Positions 12,401 through 23,335 are shown, counted from the first letter of the stretch. The stretch: 64,000 nt of DNA from Ectocarpus siliculosus (GCA_000310025.1 FN648481.1:18405-82404), one strand, 5' to 3'. Program-made: numbers and translations. Notes: a model not told the origin generated them from the letters alone.

Positions 12401-13788
12401 CCACATCAATCAGTCCAAGTCGAAGGGGCGTCGCAACGGCGGCGGGGGAGGTTCTCTTGGGTGCTGCTATCGTCAACGGAGGGGGGAGGCGGTGCGAGTT
12501 CCCCTGTTTTTTCTGAGAGGCACCAACTACGGTGAGGAAAAATATTTGCAGAGCGTGTTGTGGAATTCATTTTCTTTTGGTATGCGTGCACTATCCCTCT
12601 GTGTTTCTTCCTCTGTTCTTGCGACCTTATCCGTCCCGCAGACGTAGCTGCTTGTGTAAACACCTAGAGTCCAGCCAGCATTGCATGCACGCTGCGCCGA
12701 GAGGTATCGTTTGGTTCATGTTCACCTGTTTCATGTGCTGTGTGATCCCCGCTGAGGCATCCTGAAAAATATCCCGAACAGTGTACCGGTTGGATGAGGC
12801 AGATACACACAAAAACACAGACACGACAACGCGTGTCCTCACGATTGTTAACCCTGCTTCAAGATTCCGCGGCGTCTTTTGATTGGGCAGCCGGCCGGTT
12901 AGCGCGGTCGATGCTTGCTATGGAAACCCGCACACACGTGTACCACAGCATGTTGGAGTGTTTGTCGGCAACTCTTGCTGTTTGTATTTCTGGTGTGTTT
13001 CGTTCTTCGGTCGTGCGTGTCTTCCAGCTGGGTCGACGCCGTGTTTTATGAATGAATTACTGATGCACGACGCCGTTCGTGACGCTCGTGCCTCCTGTCC
13101 CTGCCTGTCCTTCTCGCACACACCCCTCAACGACATGGGTACCTCCCCTACTCCAAGTACGTGTCGCCGCCGATCCTTCTCGAGCACCCCGACCTTCATC
13201 TATGCCACTCGGAACCGCCGTCGTGCCCCCCCCGCCCCTGCCAGGAGCGAGGGCTGGCGCTCCATCCCCGACGCCGTTCCCCCGGGGCACCTGGAAGGAG
13301 AAGCGGCACGTTCACCTTCGGCAACGGTGATAGGTTGGCGGCGGCTATCGACGAAGGCTCGCGGGGAGAGGCTAGTGGCAGGACAAGTTGGTCGCCTGGA
13401 GCTGGATCGCAAATCGTCTGGTTGGGGGAGGGAGCGGATCAACCTGGATCGTTGCACCTCCGGTGCGTCCGTCGTCCGCTCTCTTTCTGGGAGAGAGTTC
13501 GCCCAGCGAAAAGATGCCGCCAGCGCTCGATCTGCTGCGATCTCTTGTTTGCTCCGAGCCGCGAGTTTTGTCTATCAGTATGTATGCTGTAGAACTGGCG
13601 GGAGCCTCGCTCTCCGTGCTGGCGGACAGCTGCCTGTGTTTCGTGGTACAAGATACTCGCACTGTTCTGGACACACAGTCCTTTGTTGACGGGTTTTGGT
13701 TTCCCAGGAACTACTGATGTAGTACGTCGTGGAAGGTGCTAGAGATCACTTACCCGCCTTGCGAGGCACGGCAAAAATGCATGATTCG

Positions 13789-14455
13789 AGGTGGCCGTTC
13801 GGCAATTTTTCACCCTGGGCAACGTTCTTCTACGGTCCAGAAATCGCGGACCTTGGACAAAGTTCGCCTTTGAGGTGACGTTGGGGCCATTTTACCTTGC
13901 CCAGGGTGGGTGCAAGGTTACAGATCCGCTTGACCTTACACAAGCTTCGACCCTGTGTGACCCTGGGGCGTTGTCCACCTTGCGCAAAGGTCCTTGGAAG
14001 GTCGAGAAGTCATCGACCTTAGAAACCGTTCGACCTATTGTGATCTTGGTGCTTTTTCCACGTTGTCCAAGGTCCTTTCAAGGTCAAGAAATCGTAGGCC
14101 TTGGGCATGGCTCGCCTTCGTGGTGACCTTGGGGCTTTTTTACCTTGCGCAAGGTGCTTCCAAGGCCCAGAAATGGCAGGCCTTAGACATGGTCCGGCTG
14201 TGAGGTGACCTTGGGGGCATTTGTACCTTGCCCAGTGTGCGTGCAAGGTTACGGTTCCGCCGGACCTTGCCCAACGTTTGACCTTGCACTACCTTGGGGC
14301 CTTACTTACTTTGCGCAAGGTGCTTCCAAGGCCCAGACATAGTAGACCTTGGACATGGGCACCCTTGTGGTGACCTTGGGGGCATTTTTACCTTGCCCAG
14401 GGTGCGTGCAAGGTCTGTCCAAGGTACCGGTGGTGGGTCAACCTTGTGTAAGGGG
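13789..14455. repeat. Degenerate tandem array, about 83 bp unit (copy B)
   Basis: Same CCTTG/CAAGG-based array as 5395-6062, unit for unit, with scattered substitutions. It lies immediately left of the helicase fragment. Confidence 0.8.
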
Positions 14456-14477
14456 GGGGTAGCGTCCACCTGTGTAG

Positions 14478-15663
14478 ACGCGCCTGCTGGGACGGGTAAG
14501 ACACACACGGAGAGCGTACTATGCGCCCACCTACGATCACTCAATAAATTAGCCCTTTGTGTTGCCAGTACGGGCATCGCAGGTCTCCAACTACCTGGTG
14601 GGTGGACTGCGCACTCCATGTTCAAACTACCACTGGATGAAAAGAATCAGCGGTGCAACGTGCAATATCTCCGCTGAGTCGCAACGAGCAGAAGTATTAC
14701 GTAAGTGTGACCTTATTGTTTGGGACGAAATCCCAATGAGCCATCGTTTTTCTGTCGAAGCTCTTAATCTTACACTCCAAGATCTTATTATGGGCAATAA
14801 CATGATCATGGGAGGAAAGAATATCTTGCTAAGCGGTGATCTACGCCAGATAGGGCCTGTCGTCAAACATGGCGGGCCCGCGGAAACAATTGATGCGTCC
14901 ATCATTTCTAGTCCGCTTTGGAAACATGTACAACGTATGCGTCTTACCATATCGCAGCGCGATCGAGAGGACGCAGCGTACGCGGCGTTCGTCCGAAATA
15001 TCGGTGTTGGTACCCAACCGCATGTTACAACAGACGACGGCGTCGATGCCGTGCCATTGGCATACGTTCATAGCATGCCAAACATAGCCTCTGACCGATT
15101 CGTCCTTGACAACACAGACTCTTTTGAAGAATTGATCAATTTCGTGTATCCGGACATTCCTGACGCCGACCCGACTGAGTTCAAGGCTAGAGCCATCCTT
15201 TCGTCAACCAACGCTACCATAGACACCATTAACGCACACGTTCTTGAAATCCTTCCAGGAGACCTTCTCACAGCATACAGTTGTGACACCGTCGATCCTG
15301 ACGCGACTGACGACGGTTTGGGTTTCGTTGCCGCAGCTGACCTCCACGCTACTGACGTCTCTGGTGTACCGCCTCATGCATTGGATTTGAAACTGAACTG
15401 CATTGATTGTCATGATCACACGAAACCTATAAACTTCAAGCAGGGCTTGGTTAATGGTCAGAAGGCTATCGTTCGTTGATACTCAAACACGAATTGTGCA
15501 TGTAGAACTACTAGACGGTCTCTCAACGCTCGTTCTCATCCCACGCATTCGCTTCAAGACTAAAGTCGGCAGCAATGGTATTGCTTTCTCACGATTGCAG
15601 CTTCCTCTGCGCGTGAGCTACGCGCTAGCCATCGTTTTGTCGGAGTTGCAAATTGCGCACTAG
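14478..15663 (+). pseudogene. Helitron-type PIF1 helicase fragment (frameshifted, truncated)
   Basis: The SF1/PIF1-like helicase domain of Helitron Rep-Hel proteins unwinds DNA during rolling-circle transposition. Visible motifs in order are Walker A (DAPAGTGKT, from 14478), TGIAG, Walker B (LIVWDEIPM, about 14717), LLSGDLRQIGPV (about 14826), the RNIGVG motif, AILSSTNATID (about 15193), LPGD, LVNGQKAIVR and the downstream LIPRIRFK and LPLRVSYALAI segments. The frame is broken twice: once near 14650, between the segment before Walker B and Walker B itself, and once near 15470 after NGQKAIVR. The last helicase motif (KSQGQTL type) is missing beyond 15640, and the Rep nuclease half is absent upstream. 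It is therefore a dead fragment. Its first codon coincides with the right edge of repeat copy B. Confidence 0.88.
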
Positions 15664-16734
15664 CGTGCGTTGTTACACGCCTGCTGTCCTTTGTTGCTTA
15701 GGACGCGTGGGAGTTTATCGTTCCTTTGGACCTAAGCGTGTCGCCTTCGCGTAATCGGCACCATGAACGAAGTGCATGTGCCTGCGTGCTACCGTAGGTA
15801 CACGCCTGCTGTGTGAATGACCTTTGTTGCGTCGGACGCGTGGGAGTTCGTCCCTTCCTTAGTCGTACGCGTATCATTGGGTGCGGTCGTTGTCACTTAT
15901 TGGTGGTCGAGACTATAGGCTGCGTGTCGCCATATAGGACTGTCCTGGGTGTAGGTGTGTCGATTGCCTTTTGCGGGGCGAGTTTGTCTGCGTGCCAGAG
16001 TGTCGTCTGCGTGTCGCAATTTAGGATTAGCGTGTGTCTGCGCGTGGCCATTGGATTCTGCAACAATACACTTGCACTTCACCCCTATGTTTACATGCCA
16101 TCGTCTACATGTTATCACGCCATAGACATGCGCACCATCCGGGCATCTACGACACATAACGTCGAGTTAACCTTCCACGATCCACACACGACCGCCCCTA
16201 TGTACCGTGGGACTCGCTCCATTGGGCGTGGCGGCGTAAGCCGCCAAAATACTTGTAGCTCTTGTGCGTGTACATTTATTTTTCCATAATCCTGGAACCA
16301 CACCATTTCGCACACGCCGTTCTGCTTCTTGTTGTGGCAATCACAGCAGCTGTGCGTTCCTCAGCCGGCTAAGTACACGTCTCGGTACTTATCAGGAAAC
16401 GTTCGTCCTGTCGAGATACTAGTGTCGGTGAGGAAGAGACCAATGAACACCCGAACAATGAAAAACGGCTTCGCGACGCGGGAGAACACCTCAGCTTCTA
16501 CAATGCCAGAGGCTGCATCATCATCAGCAGCAGCAGCAATGCCGGAGCTGACTTGGACCGTTCTACCCTCCAATGGGCAGGTATTGTATTTTAACAGCCT
16601 TTTTTTATGCCCGCGCCTTGAGTGCGAGGGACCGAGACGTACTTGTTTATGATCGTGGTCTCATTTGAAGAGCATCAAACTGCTGGCTGCTTGTTGCATG
16701 CCGTCCTGGGGATTAGAGTAGAAAGGGGTAAGCT
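15664..16734. other. No gene recognised; weak direct repeat
   Basis: A word of about 65 bp around GGACGCGTGGGAGTT (15702 and 15835), preceded by ACACGCCTGCTGT and CTTTGTTGC, is present twice in diverged form. The ORF at 16329-16652 (107 codons) has no recognisable domain. This is probably decayed transposon sequence downstream of the helicase relic. Confidence 0.4.
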
Positions 16735-16815
16735 GGTCGCCCAGGTGGTCTAGTAGTACCCTCGTAACCCGCTGGTCGCAGAGGTCGTGAGGTCGAATCC
16801 CCACGGGGTGAAAAC
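16735..16815 (+). mobile_element. tRNA-related SINE-like sequence 1
   Basis: An RNA polymerase III type A-box-like word (TGGTCTAGTAG, 16747-16757) is followed 35 bases later by a B-box-like word (GGTCGAATCC, 16792-16801). The T-arm can pair GTGAGG with CCCCAC with one mismatch. The first 20 or so bases are almost the same as those at 25770. The other cloverleaf stems do not pair well, so this is a tRNA-derived repeat or tRNA relic and not a working tRNA gene. Confidence 0.55.
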
Positions 16816-16901
16816 TTCACAAATTTGCGGGTGAAAGCGAAATATAGCTGAAAAGCTCTCGTGAGTACGAAACTTCAACGTTATATATAGGTAGGTACAG
16901 A

Positions 16902-17307
16902 TGTTGGGAAGGTGCAGCAGAAGGTGTTGGGTACTGTTGGGTAGTCGGGCGTTTCGTGTGTGGCACCATGTTAGTCATAGGGCATGCAATATCTCTAAGT
17001 TTTCAAACTTTTTTCAGTGTGGTACGCATATATATGTACGGAGTATGCATATGTGCGGACACATTTCGGAGTATGTCGTTGTTGTTGTTGTTGTCTTCAC
17101 ATTATACCGTTCCGATCTCTCTCTACCCAGTACCTTCGTATGTCCGTACTGATCCAACACTCGACGCGGTCGATTCTCGTGGTCACAGGTTAACTTACCC
17201 TAAAAAGGTACACTCAAATAAACTGGCCCCGAGGGGTCCGCAAGTCAATAGAAATCAACGACAGATATTCTGGAGTCCTGCCGCTGCACCTTTTATTTTT
17301 TCTAACA
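16902..17307 (+). mobile_element. Long terminal repeat (5' LTR) of an LTR retrotransposon
   Basis: A 406 bp segment opens with TGTTGG and closes with CTAACA, the short inverted TG...CA ends typical of LTRs. A primer-binding-site-like sequence (TGGTGCCCCCGCC) follows immediately at 17308. The first half is repeated in diverged form at 23336-23371 plus 24168-24310, in the same orientation. No matching downstream LTR was found for this copy, so it is either a broken element or one split by later insertions. Confidence 0.65.
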
Positions 17308-17320
17308 TGGTGCCCCCGCC
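17308..17320 (+). promoter_or_regulatory. Primer-binding-site-like sequence
   Basis: TGGTGCCCCCGCC starts directly after the CA end of the LTR. A site complementary to a tRNA 3' end beginning TGG is expected here for priming reverse transcription. The tRNA species was not identified. Confidence 0.5.
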
Positions 17321-17328
17321 CCCCCCCC

Positions 17329-17727
17329 ATGCTTTCCTCATCGCATGAACGTGCTGCTACGGCTGATGCCTTGCTTCGTCTTGAAAACGCAGAGCGCCGT
17401 AACCGCCACCTCTACGACATACTTCGCCGTGCTGCGATGGTGGCCACGACTCCTACCGTTACGCCCGAGACGACGTCTTCTGCTGGGCTGTCGACTCGAG
17501 AGCTTCGGGCTTCAACCACCGGTGGCGGAGCGGGGTCCGCAGTCACCGGCGGGCCGGCCGAGCCTGTCCCGATGGTTCTACCCCCCGTGGCGTCTGCGAC
17601 TTCGGCCACCACCGCTGCTTCGGCGGCACCCTCGGCTTCGGCCACCACCACTGCTTCGGCGGCGCCCTCTGTTCGTGATAGTTGCTGCTGTGTGTGTCGA
17701 CAGAGTAACGTAGCACAATTTGATTGA
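17329..17727 (+). CDS. Gag-like ORF fragment downstream of the LTR
   Basis: An open frame of 132 codons starts at the first ATG after the LTR and primer-binding site. The N-terminal 40 residues are a charged, probably helical segment (LLRLENAERRNRHLYDILRR). The rest is a Ser/Ala/Thr/Pro-rich low-complexity tail encoded by a minisatellite. A late CCCVCRQ cluster is Cys-rich but does not form a standard zinc knuckle. Position and composition suggest the start of a gag protein. No protease, integrase or reverse transcriptase follows. Confidence 0.4.
   Translation: MLSSSHERAATADALLRLENAERRNRHLYDILRRAAMVATTPTVTPETTSSAGLSTRELRASTTGGGAGSAVTGGPAEPVPMVLPPVASATSATTAASAAPSASATTTASAAPSVRDSCCCVCRQSNVAQFD
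17586..17670. repeat. GCTTCGGC minisatellite
   Basis: Two main copies, about 36-45 bp apart, of a GCTTCGGCCACCACC plus GCTTCGGCGGC unit, encoding Ser-Ala-Thr repeats. A related shorter array is at 19856-19896. Confidence 0.7.
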
Positions 17728-17874
17728 GCAGTTTGAATCTCGGGACTGTCAAGCTGCAGCGTCGCTGTGTAGCCACATATTATGAGAATATTGTGGAATG
17801 TTCTTGGTCCTTTTTCTCCTTGGCTGTAGGAATGTTCTTCGTGGATAGTACATTAGCCCGAGGATTTGTGATAC

Positions 17875-19603
17875 GTAGGTGGCCCGATATACTGTAGTGG
17901 CATATGGGGGCAAGAAGACCAAATGATGCCACTATTCGGGGCAGTGCCACTATTCGATATAGTGGCACTATTGCCACAATGTCAACAGTGGCAATAGTGC
18001 CACTATAGGGTATCCACTATGGATTGACGCGGAATTTTGACCTTTGAGGATTGACGCCAACATAAAGTGACGGTTGAGGGTTTTGACGGGAAAAATTCGC
18101 ACCGCGTGTGCCCGTTGACACGTGAGAGGTGAAAAAAAAAAAAATGGTGGAGGTAGAGTTCAAGGTTGGTTCGGGCTGCCACCCAGGGTCGACATTCCGA
18201 AGCGAAGACTCACACCCCCAGGCTCCCAGGAGACTAGGTGTACCCCTTCGCCTCATCCCGCCGACCTTCCCTCCTTTGCCGCGGCGACTTTTCCCAGGCG
18301 TCAAACTGCGACTTCCCAGGCGTCAAACTGCCGTTCGTTGCTGATGAGTAAGGCAGCTGCTCGCTGCACTGCTGTGTATATACCGATGTCACTGCGGCAG
18401 CAGAGCACCGAACCCCGTGAGGGGGCGGGCGAAATGCACCTACTGACTGGCAAAGTCCGTGTACCCTCCCTTACTCCTCTCCATGTGCTCCCTTCGAGGG
18501 CGAGACTCCCCCAATCACTCCCCTGCCTATGCCCCTTTTTGCTGCTGAAAGCCCGTGCGCAATCGCGACGGCGCATCTACCGAACGCGCGCGCCGAACAC
18601 GCGCGTCTGGCCACTTGGCCGCCGTGAGAACTGCCGAGACGCGTGGGTGCAGGACCGCTAGGAGCAATCAGTATAGGCATGGTCAATGTGTTCGCTGCTG
18701 ACCGCGCACAGCAGACCGCAGCAGAGCAAGCGTGTGTGAGCCACAGTCTGGCGATGTTTGAAGCGTCAATCTTTTCGCGTCGGTTTAATGGGTGAAATTT
18801 AATTTTGACGCTTCCTCACAAAAATTTCGCCGTCAGAGTTTGCCCCCAAAAAAGCGGCGCAACCTCTTCACGTCAAAACTTCCTGAAATGTCAATCTTTC
18901 ACGTCATTTCAACAACACGTGGATTCCCTCATCACAGCCTCTCATTCTATTTTTCATTTTTCAGTGCAGGCAGACCACCGAAACCACGCCCAAACGTACT
19001 ACTGTAGGAGGCACATCATATATGTTTTGTCCGGCGGGCTATGTAACATGGGGTTCAACACACTTAAAAGAAATGACAACTGAAGCAACAAAGCTTCTTC
19101 TTTTTCGCGGCGGCGCCATCTCCGACAAGTCCCGAGTTGGGGGAGGCACGCTTAGGCTGATTCGAGGAGTCGGGTGTCTTTTGCTTCTTGGCGATGCACG
19201 GGTTGCAGACGCGGTGTATTTCTCTGCCGCCCTCCTCCTCTGGTTCACCACATATACCATGAAGCCGGCCACCGCAGCCGAGGCGACATGTGTTCCCGTC
19301 TTCTCTCCCAGTGGTCGGTGCGGGAGTTTACACAGTTCTAGGTCCTCCGCGCAGGCTGGCATGATACGTGTGGCGCCCAATGCTGAGGGTGGTGTGGGCA
19401 GGCGTGGTCCAGCAGTAGTGGGGGGCCGCTGTTTGGAATTGCCACTATTGGGTGTGTGAGATGGCCAATATGCCACTATTGAGGGCCCCGTCCTCAATAG
19501 TGGGAAAGTGCCACTATATCGGGTTGAGATTTTGCCAGGAGATTTTCATGCCACTATATCGGGCATTTCACTATTCAGGTTGCCACTATATCGGGCCACC
19601 TAC
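17875..19603. mobile_element. Non-autonomous inverted-repeat DNA element, 1.73 kb
   Basis: The first 17 bases (GTAGGTGGCCCGATATA, 17875-17891) are an exact inverted copy of the last bases (19587-19603). The match continues imperfectly into GTGGCA on both sides. The subterminal 150 bp on both ends are packed with direct and inverted copies of TGCCACTAT, often followed by ATCGGG (17928-18010 left, 19440-19595 right). Such subterminal arrays are typical transposase-binding regions of DNA transposons. The interior has no transposase, but it carries many TTGACGC/GCGTCAA words and a 20 bp tandem duplication at 18293-18331. No clear target-site duplication was identified. Confidence 0.65.
19440..19603. 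repeat. TGCCACTATATCGGG subterminal repeat cluster
   Basis: At least five copies of TGCCACTAT plus ATCGGG or TTGGG/TGAGGG variants, in one dominant orientation with one inverted CAATAGTGGG. The mirror-image cluster lies at 17928-18010. Confidence 0.8.
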
Positions 19604-20200
19604 TGTAGTACGTAGGAAAGTGCATTGGTCCGTTCCATGTATGTATTGGTCCGCGTTCGGTGTATATATATGCGTGATCGGACAGATGCCCAAGCGTGAT
19701 GCTGCTGGGTTGCTGTGCACCCACCACCCAGCCCACTCCACCTTTTGACCTGTTCTCCTGGTCCAAGGTCTCATCAATACAACATATTTTCCCCAGAAGC
19801 CACGAGTTTACCAACACCCTCGGCTTCGGCCGCCACCCCTTCTTCGGCAGTACCCCCGGCTTCGGCCACGGCTTCGGCCACGGCTTCGGCCACGGCTGCA
19901 CCTCTCTCCTGCCCGCTGTGGCTCTTCCAGGCTCTGTGGAACGTCATGTCCGCGGCGGCGCGTTCGACCGCATGCACGGACGCCGTTCGCATGAAGCGTC
20001 ACTCACACTGTACTTTAGGTTCGTTCGTGGTTGTTTATTGGGGCCAAAAAACTCAACCAAACCACCAACGCTTGAAAATCAAAACGTGTACGCTATTATA
20101 GTACTGGCCATATTTTTGTTGAAGAGTCTCGCGACAACAATTGTATGTGTGTGTTGTTGGTCTGTACACACATTGATTGGTATCATCGTGAATTAATGGA
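19604..20200. other. Decayed repeat sequence with GGCTTCGGCCAC minisatellite
   Basis: The stretch contains a run of four related GGCTTCGGCCAC units (19856-19896). The open frame over it encodes the same Ser/Ala/Thr/Pro-rich character as the gag-like ORF at 17329. It is probably another relic of the same retrotransposon family, but no LTR or domain supports that firmly. Confidence 0.35.
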
Positions 20201-21589
20201 TGAACAGCAGTTGTTTCCCATCCAGGTGGGCCAGAATGCCAGAATATTACCGTAGATGGGACGAAGAACAAGCAAGCATCATCGGGTTGGTCGATGCGTC
20301 AAGTCGAGTGTACACACTTCAACTTTGTTGTGTTGTTTCCAAACAAACGTGAATTGCGATGGATTCATGGGCACAAAAAAACGACTTGACGGTCGACAAG
20401 GGAAGGGAAAGGCTGAATCTTTCTCGTGAAAAGAAGGAAGACGAAGAAAGAAAGAAAAAACTCCTGTTTGTGTGGCCTTCTCGTCTATGACGCTGGCTAG
20501 TGCACCGAAAAATAGGTGCAACAAAACATGACGTCCGGTCAAGTACAGTACGTCCATAGTAAATTGGGTGATAACAGCAGTACGCCTTCAACTGCATCAG
20601 TACAACGATTAGTAGAGTAAACCCGTACCCAGAGTATACCCGTACCCTCAGCTATAAATGTTACCCAGTTGATGGGTAGGGTATGCGGTGTACACAAGTT
20701 ACCAAACCCTCGGGTAGGGTATGGGATAATGTACAAAAGATTCCGAAACCTGAATGTCCTCAGGGTTTGGTGTGTTTTCATACCGCCCTCGCTCCCACAG
20801 CCGGTACTCGTCATGCTGATCCTCGTCTAGTGTAACGTGGAGAGTAGAGGGGTCGAACTGAGATAAATGTTTGTTTACCCCAATTTCGGCCATTGCTCCG
20901 GCCGAATGCAGATTGGCTCCTATGTTGGCCACCATCATGAGTAGTACCTCACATGCGGTGGGACTATCACCACCGATATCTCGTCATCTGTGGCGATCTC
21001 AAGCTCTGCTTCTTCAGGCATTTCATGCCCCCGCACACACGGGACAACGAGCTCACATACGTTGGTTCAGGTGTATCGTGCACCGGTAGTACGTGGTCGG
21101 CATCAAGCTTGTCTATCATCACTGCTGCTGCAGGCACAATCGGCACCTGCTACTGCTTGTAGACGTCAACAACATCACCTGGCAGGGTTGGTGCAGGCGC
21201 AATTGGCACCTGCTCGCCGTCGTTCACATGCTCATCTGGTAAGTGATGGCATATTGATCATTATGAATCCCAAACTCGAGAGGGTACGTTTCTTATTTGC
21301 TCTCATCGTGCCGCACGTCTTTCCTATCGACAACATCTTCTTTGGAAACAAAAGATTCAGCGCTCAGTATTTGGCTCAATGCTGCAGAATCAGTGCACAC
21401 GGTCGTGTTCCAAACAGATCGTGAGTTCACCTCTTCTTCCTTGACTGGAAAAGCGTTGTTGAATGCAACATGTATGTTGCAGCACCGAGTGCATCTCCAC
21501 CTGAATGTCAGTGGAGGCGAGTTCATCTTCCATAGCTACCCCAGGCGCATTGCACCTGCACGTCACCAGCAGCGCGCTCCTTCCTCCGG
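20201..21589. other. No gene recognised
   Basis: A mixed region. Near 20620-20735 it holds CCCGTACCC-type words followed by GGGTAGGGTATG-type words in opposite orientation, giving a weak inverted repeat. Minus-strand open frames here are short and unrecognised. They may be decayed downstream sequence of the antisense copia element whose gag lies at 21590-22830. Confidence 0.35.
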
Positions 21590-22830
21590 CTACGTTGCAG
21601 GAGGTATCTTCACTACTTTAACGTCACAAGCAGCAGCGCGCTCCTCAGGTTCCGCTGCAGCAGGCATCTTCGGCTCTGCGCGTTGTCTCCGACAACGACG
21701 TTGAAGTCTTCCAACTCGCTGCTGTCTTCCTAGACTCAATCCAGTAAACCACGCCTCAGACGTAGTTGTTAGTTGCTTGCCCGGTGTGTGCCTCATCTTC
21801 TCGGGCATCTTCAGCTTCATGCGACAGACGAAGCGGGCAGTTGGGCCAACCGTGCTCTGTGGAATTATGGCAGTAACGACACCTATACCCTGGTGGCTTC
21901 GGCCATTGTCCTGGCCGCTTCCTCGACCTCGACGTGTGGATGATTGATTGGCTGCCGCGACCTCTCCCGCGTGTGCGCCTTGGCCATCGCTGTTCGACGA
22001 TAAATTGCTACGGTTCGAGTTCCCGACGCTATTCCCGCGTCGATCTCCTTGTCCACGTTCACCTTGCCGGCGGAATCCACGTCTCCCACCATGCACGCTC
22101 GTGCTGAGCGCACGGCCGTGGCTGCCTGAACCATCATCGTTGTTCGAAGAAATCTTTCCGCGGAGTTGCGAAGCATGAAATAAAGTTGCGCGACTGGCCA
22201 CATCATCAAAGTCCAAGGCGACACGACCACCACTCGGCCTCTCGCACAGCAGCACGGTCTTGAATAAACCGTAGTGTGTATCGGGGAGCGATTTTAGAAA
22301 GGCGTGTGTCTTCCTAGCCGGAACTACGTTGTCGCCAAGAGCGTCCAGCTCGATGCAGATGCGGCGTAACTCGTGAATCACGCGTGCGGGATCAAAGTTG
22401 TCGGCAGCGGACACCTCGAGAGACCCGAACTTGTCGTACAACTCATTCTTCTTGCATGCGTGCGGTAGACATCATCGACACGGAGCTCCGCTTCCAGTGC
22501 AACGATAGCGCTGCGCCCGTCGCCGAATTCCTTGATCCCGATCGGGGCATACGTTTGCACTACTACTGCTGTACACCTGGGATTCCACGCTGGCGTAGCT
22601 GTCGGCACAATGATCGGACGTCGCCAATGTCGATTTCCTCGACCAGACTCTGGTGTGCGGCGAATTCGTGCGCGCAAGCAGTGATGGTGTCAAGAGCAGC
22701 TGCTGCATCAGTCTCCGCTCCAGACACGACGACCTTTCCCAAGCCAGCTTCGTGCATCAGGGAGAGGAAGAGAGACTTCCAACCATGGAAATGCGCCGGA
22801 TCTCCGTCAAACGGCGCATACTCTCACCTC
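21590..22830 (-). pseudogene. Ty1/copia-type gag relic
   Basis: The Gag of copia elements packages the RNA genome. Reading leftward, an N-terminal segment (FDGDPAHFHGWKSLF, near 22800) leads to an Ala/Asp-rich helical region, and the frame then breaks near 22560. The main 283-codon frame from 22441 holds a UBN2/gag-like stretch (LYDKFG, FLKSLPDTHYGLF) and a Gly/Arg/Ser-rich basic linker. A zinc-knuckle-like motif CRYCHNSTEHGWPNC lies near 21875, in a different frame from the linker. Spacing is C-X2-C-X5-H-X4-C, one residue longer than the usual CCHC. At least two frameshifts make it non-functional. No pol domains follow. Confidence 0.65.
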
Positions 22831-22884
22831 ACCGTTGCACCCTTGCCGTTACACAATTGTCTGTACTACTACTGTAACCCATGC

Positions 22885-23295
22885 AGCAAATCTAGAGTCG
22901 TTCTTTTTTTTTCTTCTTAAAAATGCACAACGAATCCTATCATACATACAAAAAAAAAAAGTCTGTGTGGAGGTCAGGATATGGAGATTCAGGGAGCACA
23001 GATACACGTACATCAAGAGTAGGATCTGAGAGGATATGTGATAATAGATTACCATTCTTCGAGGGTCTATGACTCTTACGATTCCCAACGGCTGCGAAGA
23101 GTTGATGAATCTTTAGGAGAATGGGAAAAGGGTCCACGAAGGCTCGCCCACTCTCCTCGCCACCCTAGCTTGACTGAGTTATCTGAGACAGATTATTAGC
23201 AATGAGAATTCATAGCGTCAGAAAGTATACCTGTATGTCTACGATTTCCCAGACATATAGGGACATCTCATCCCCTGTGGGTAACAGGCTCAACA
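22885..23295 (-). mobile_element. Candidate LTR upstream of the copia gag relic
   Basis: Read on the minus strand, this 411 bp segment opens TGTTGAGCC, a common copia LTR start, and ends TTTGCTGCA. TGGGTTACAG follows directly, in the place of a primer-binding site, and the gag relic follows that. Length is close to the other LTR (406 bp). No second copy was found, so the call rests on the ends and position only. Confidence 0.4.
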
Positions 23296-23335
23296 AGACA
23301 GTTTGGTAGCTGTCTTGTGTGTCTCGTATATGTTA

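Larger units (their letters stand above)
8423..14477. repeat. Large direct repeat, copy B (about 6.1 kb)
   Basis: Second copy of the 1-6084 block, lying 8.42 kb downstream in the same orientation. Its left neighbour (8160-8422) has no counterpart because copy A starts at the window edge. Its right edge abuts the Helitron helicase fragment at 14478, whereas copy A is followed by unrelated sequence. Most long ORFs of copy A are frame-shifted here; for example, a single-base deletion near 13414 changes the frame of the 236-residue ORF. This argues that most of the block is non-coding. Confidence 0.9.

Noticed and set aside
16735-16815. Functional tRNA gene
   Set aside because: The A and B box words are present, but the acceptor, D and anticodon stems do not pair, so it was called a SINE-like relic. 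The same applies to 25770.
20699-20938. 79-codon minus-strand ORF rich in Glu/Asp
   Set aside because: Not recognised and isolated within decayed transposon sequence; length is compatible with chance.
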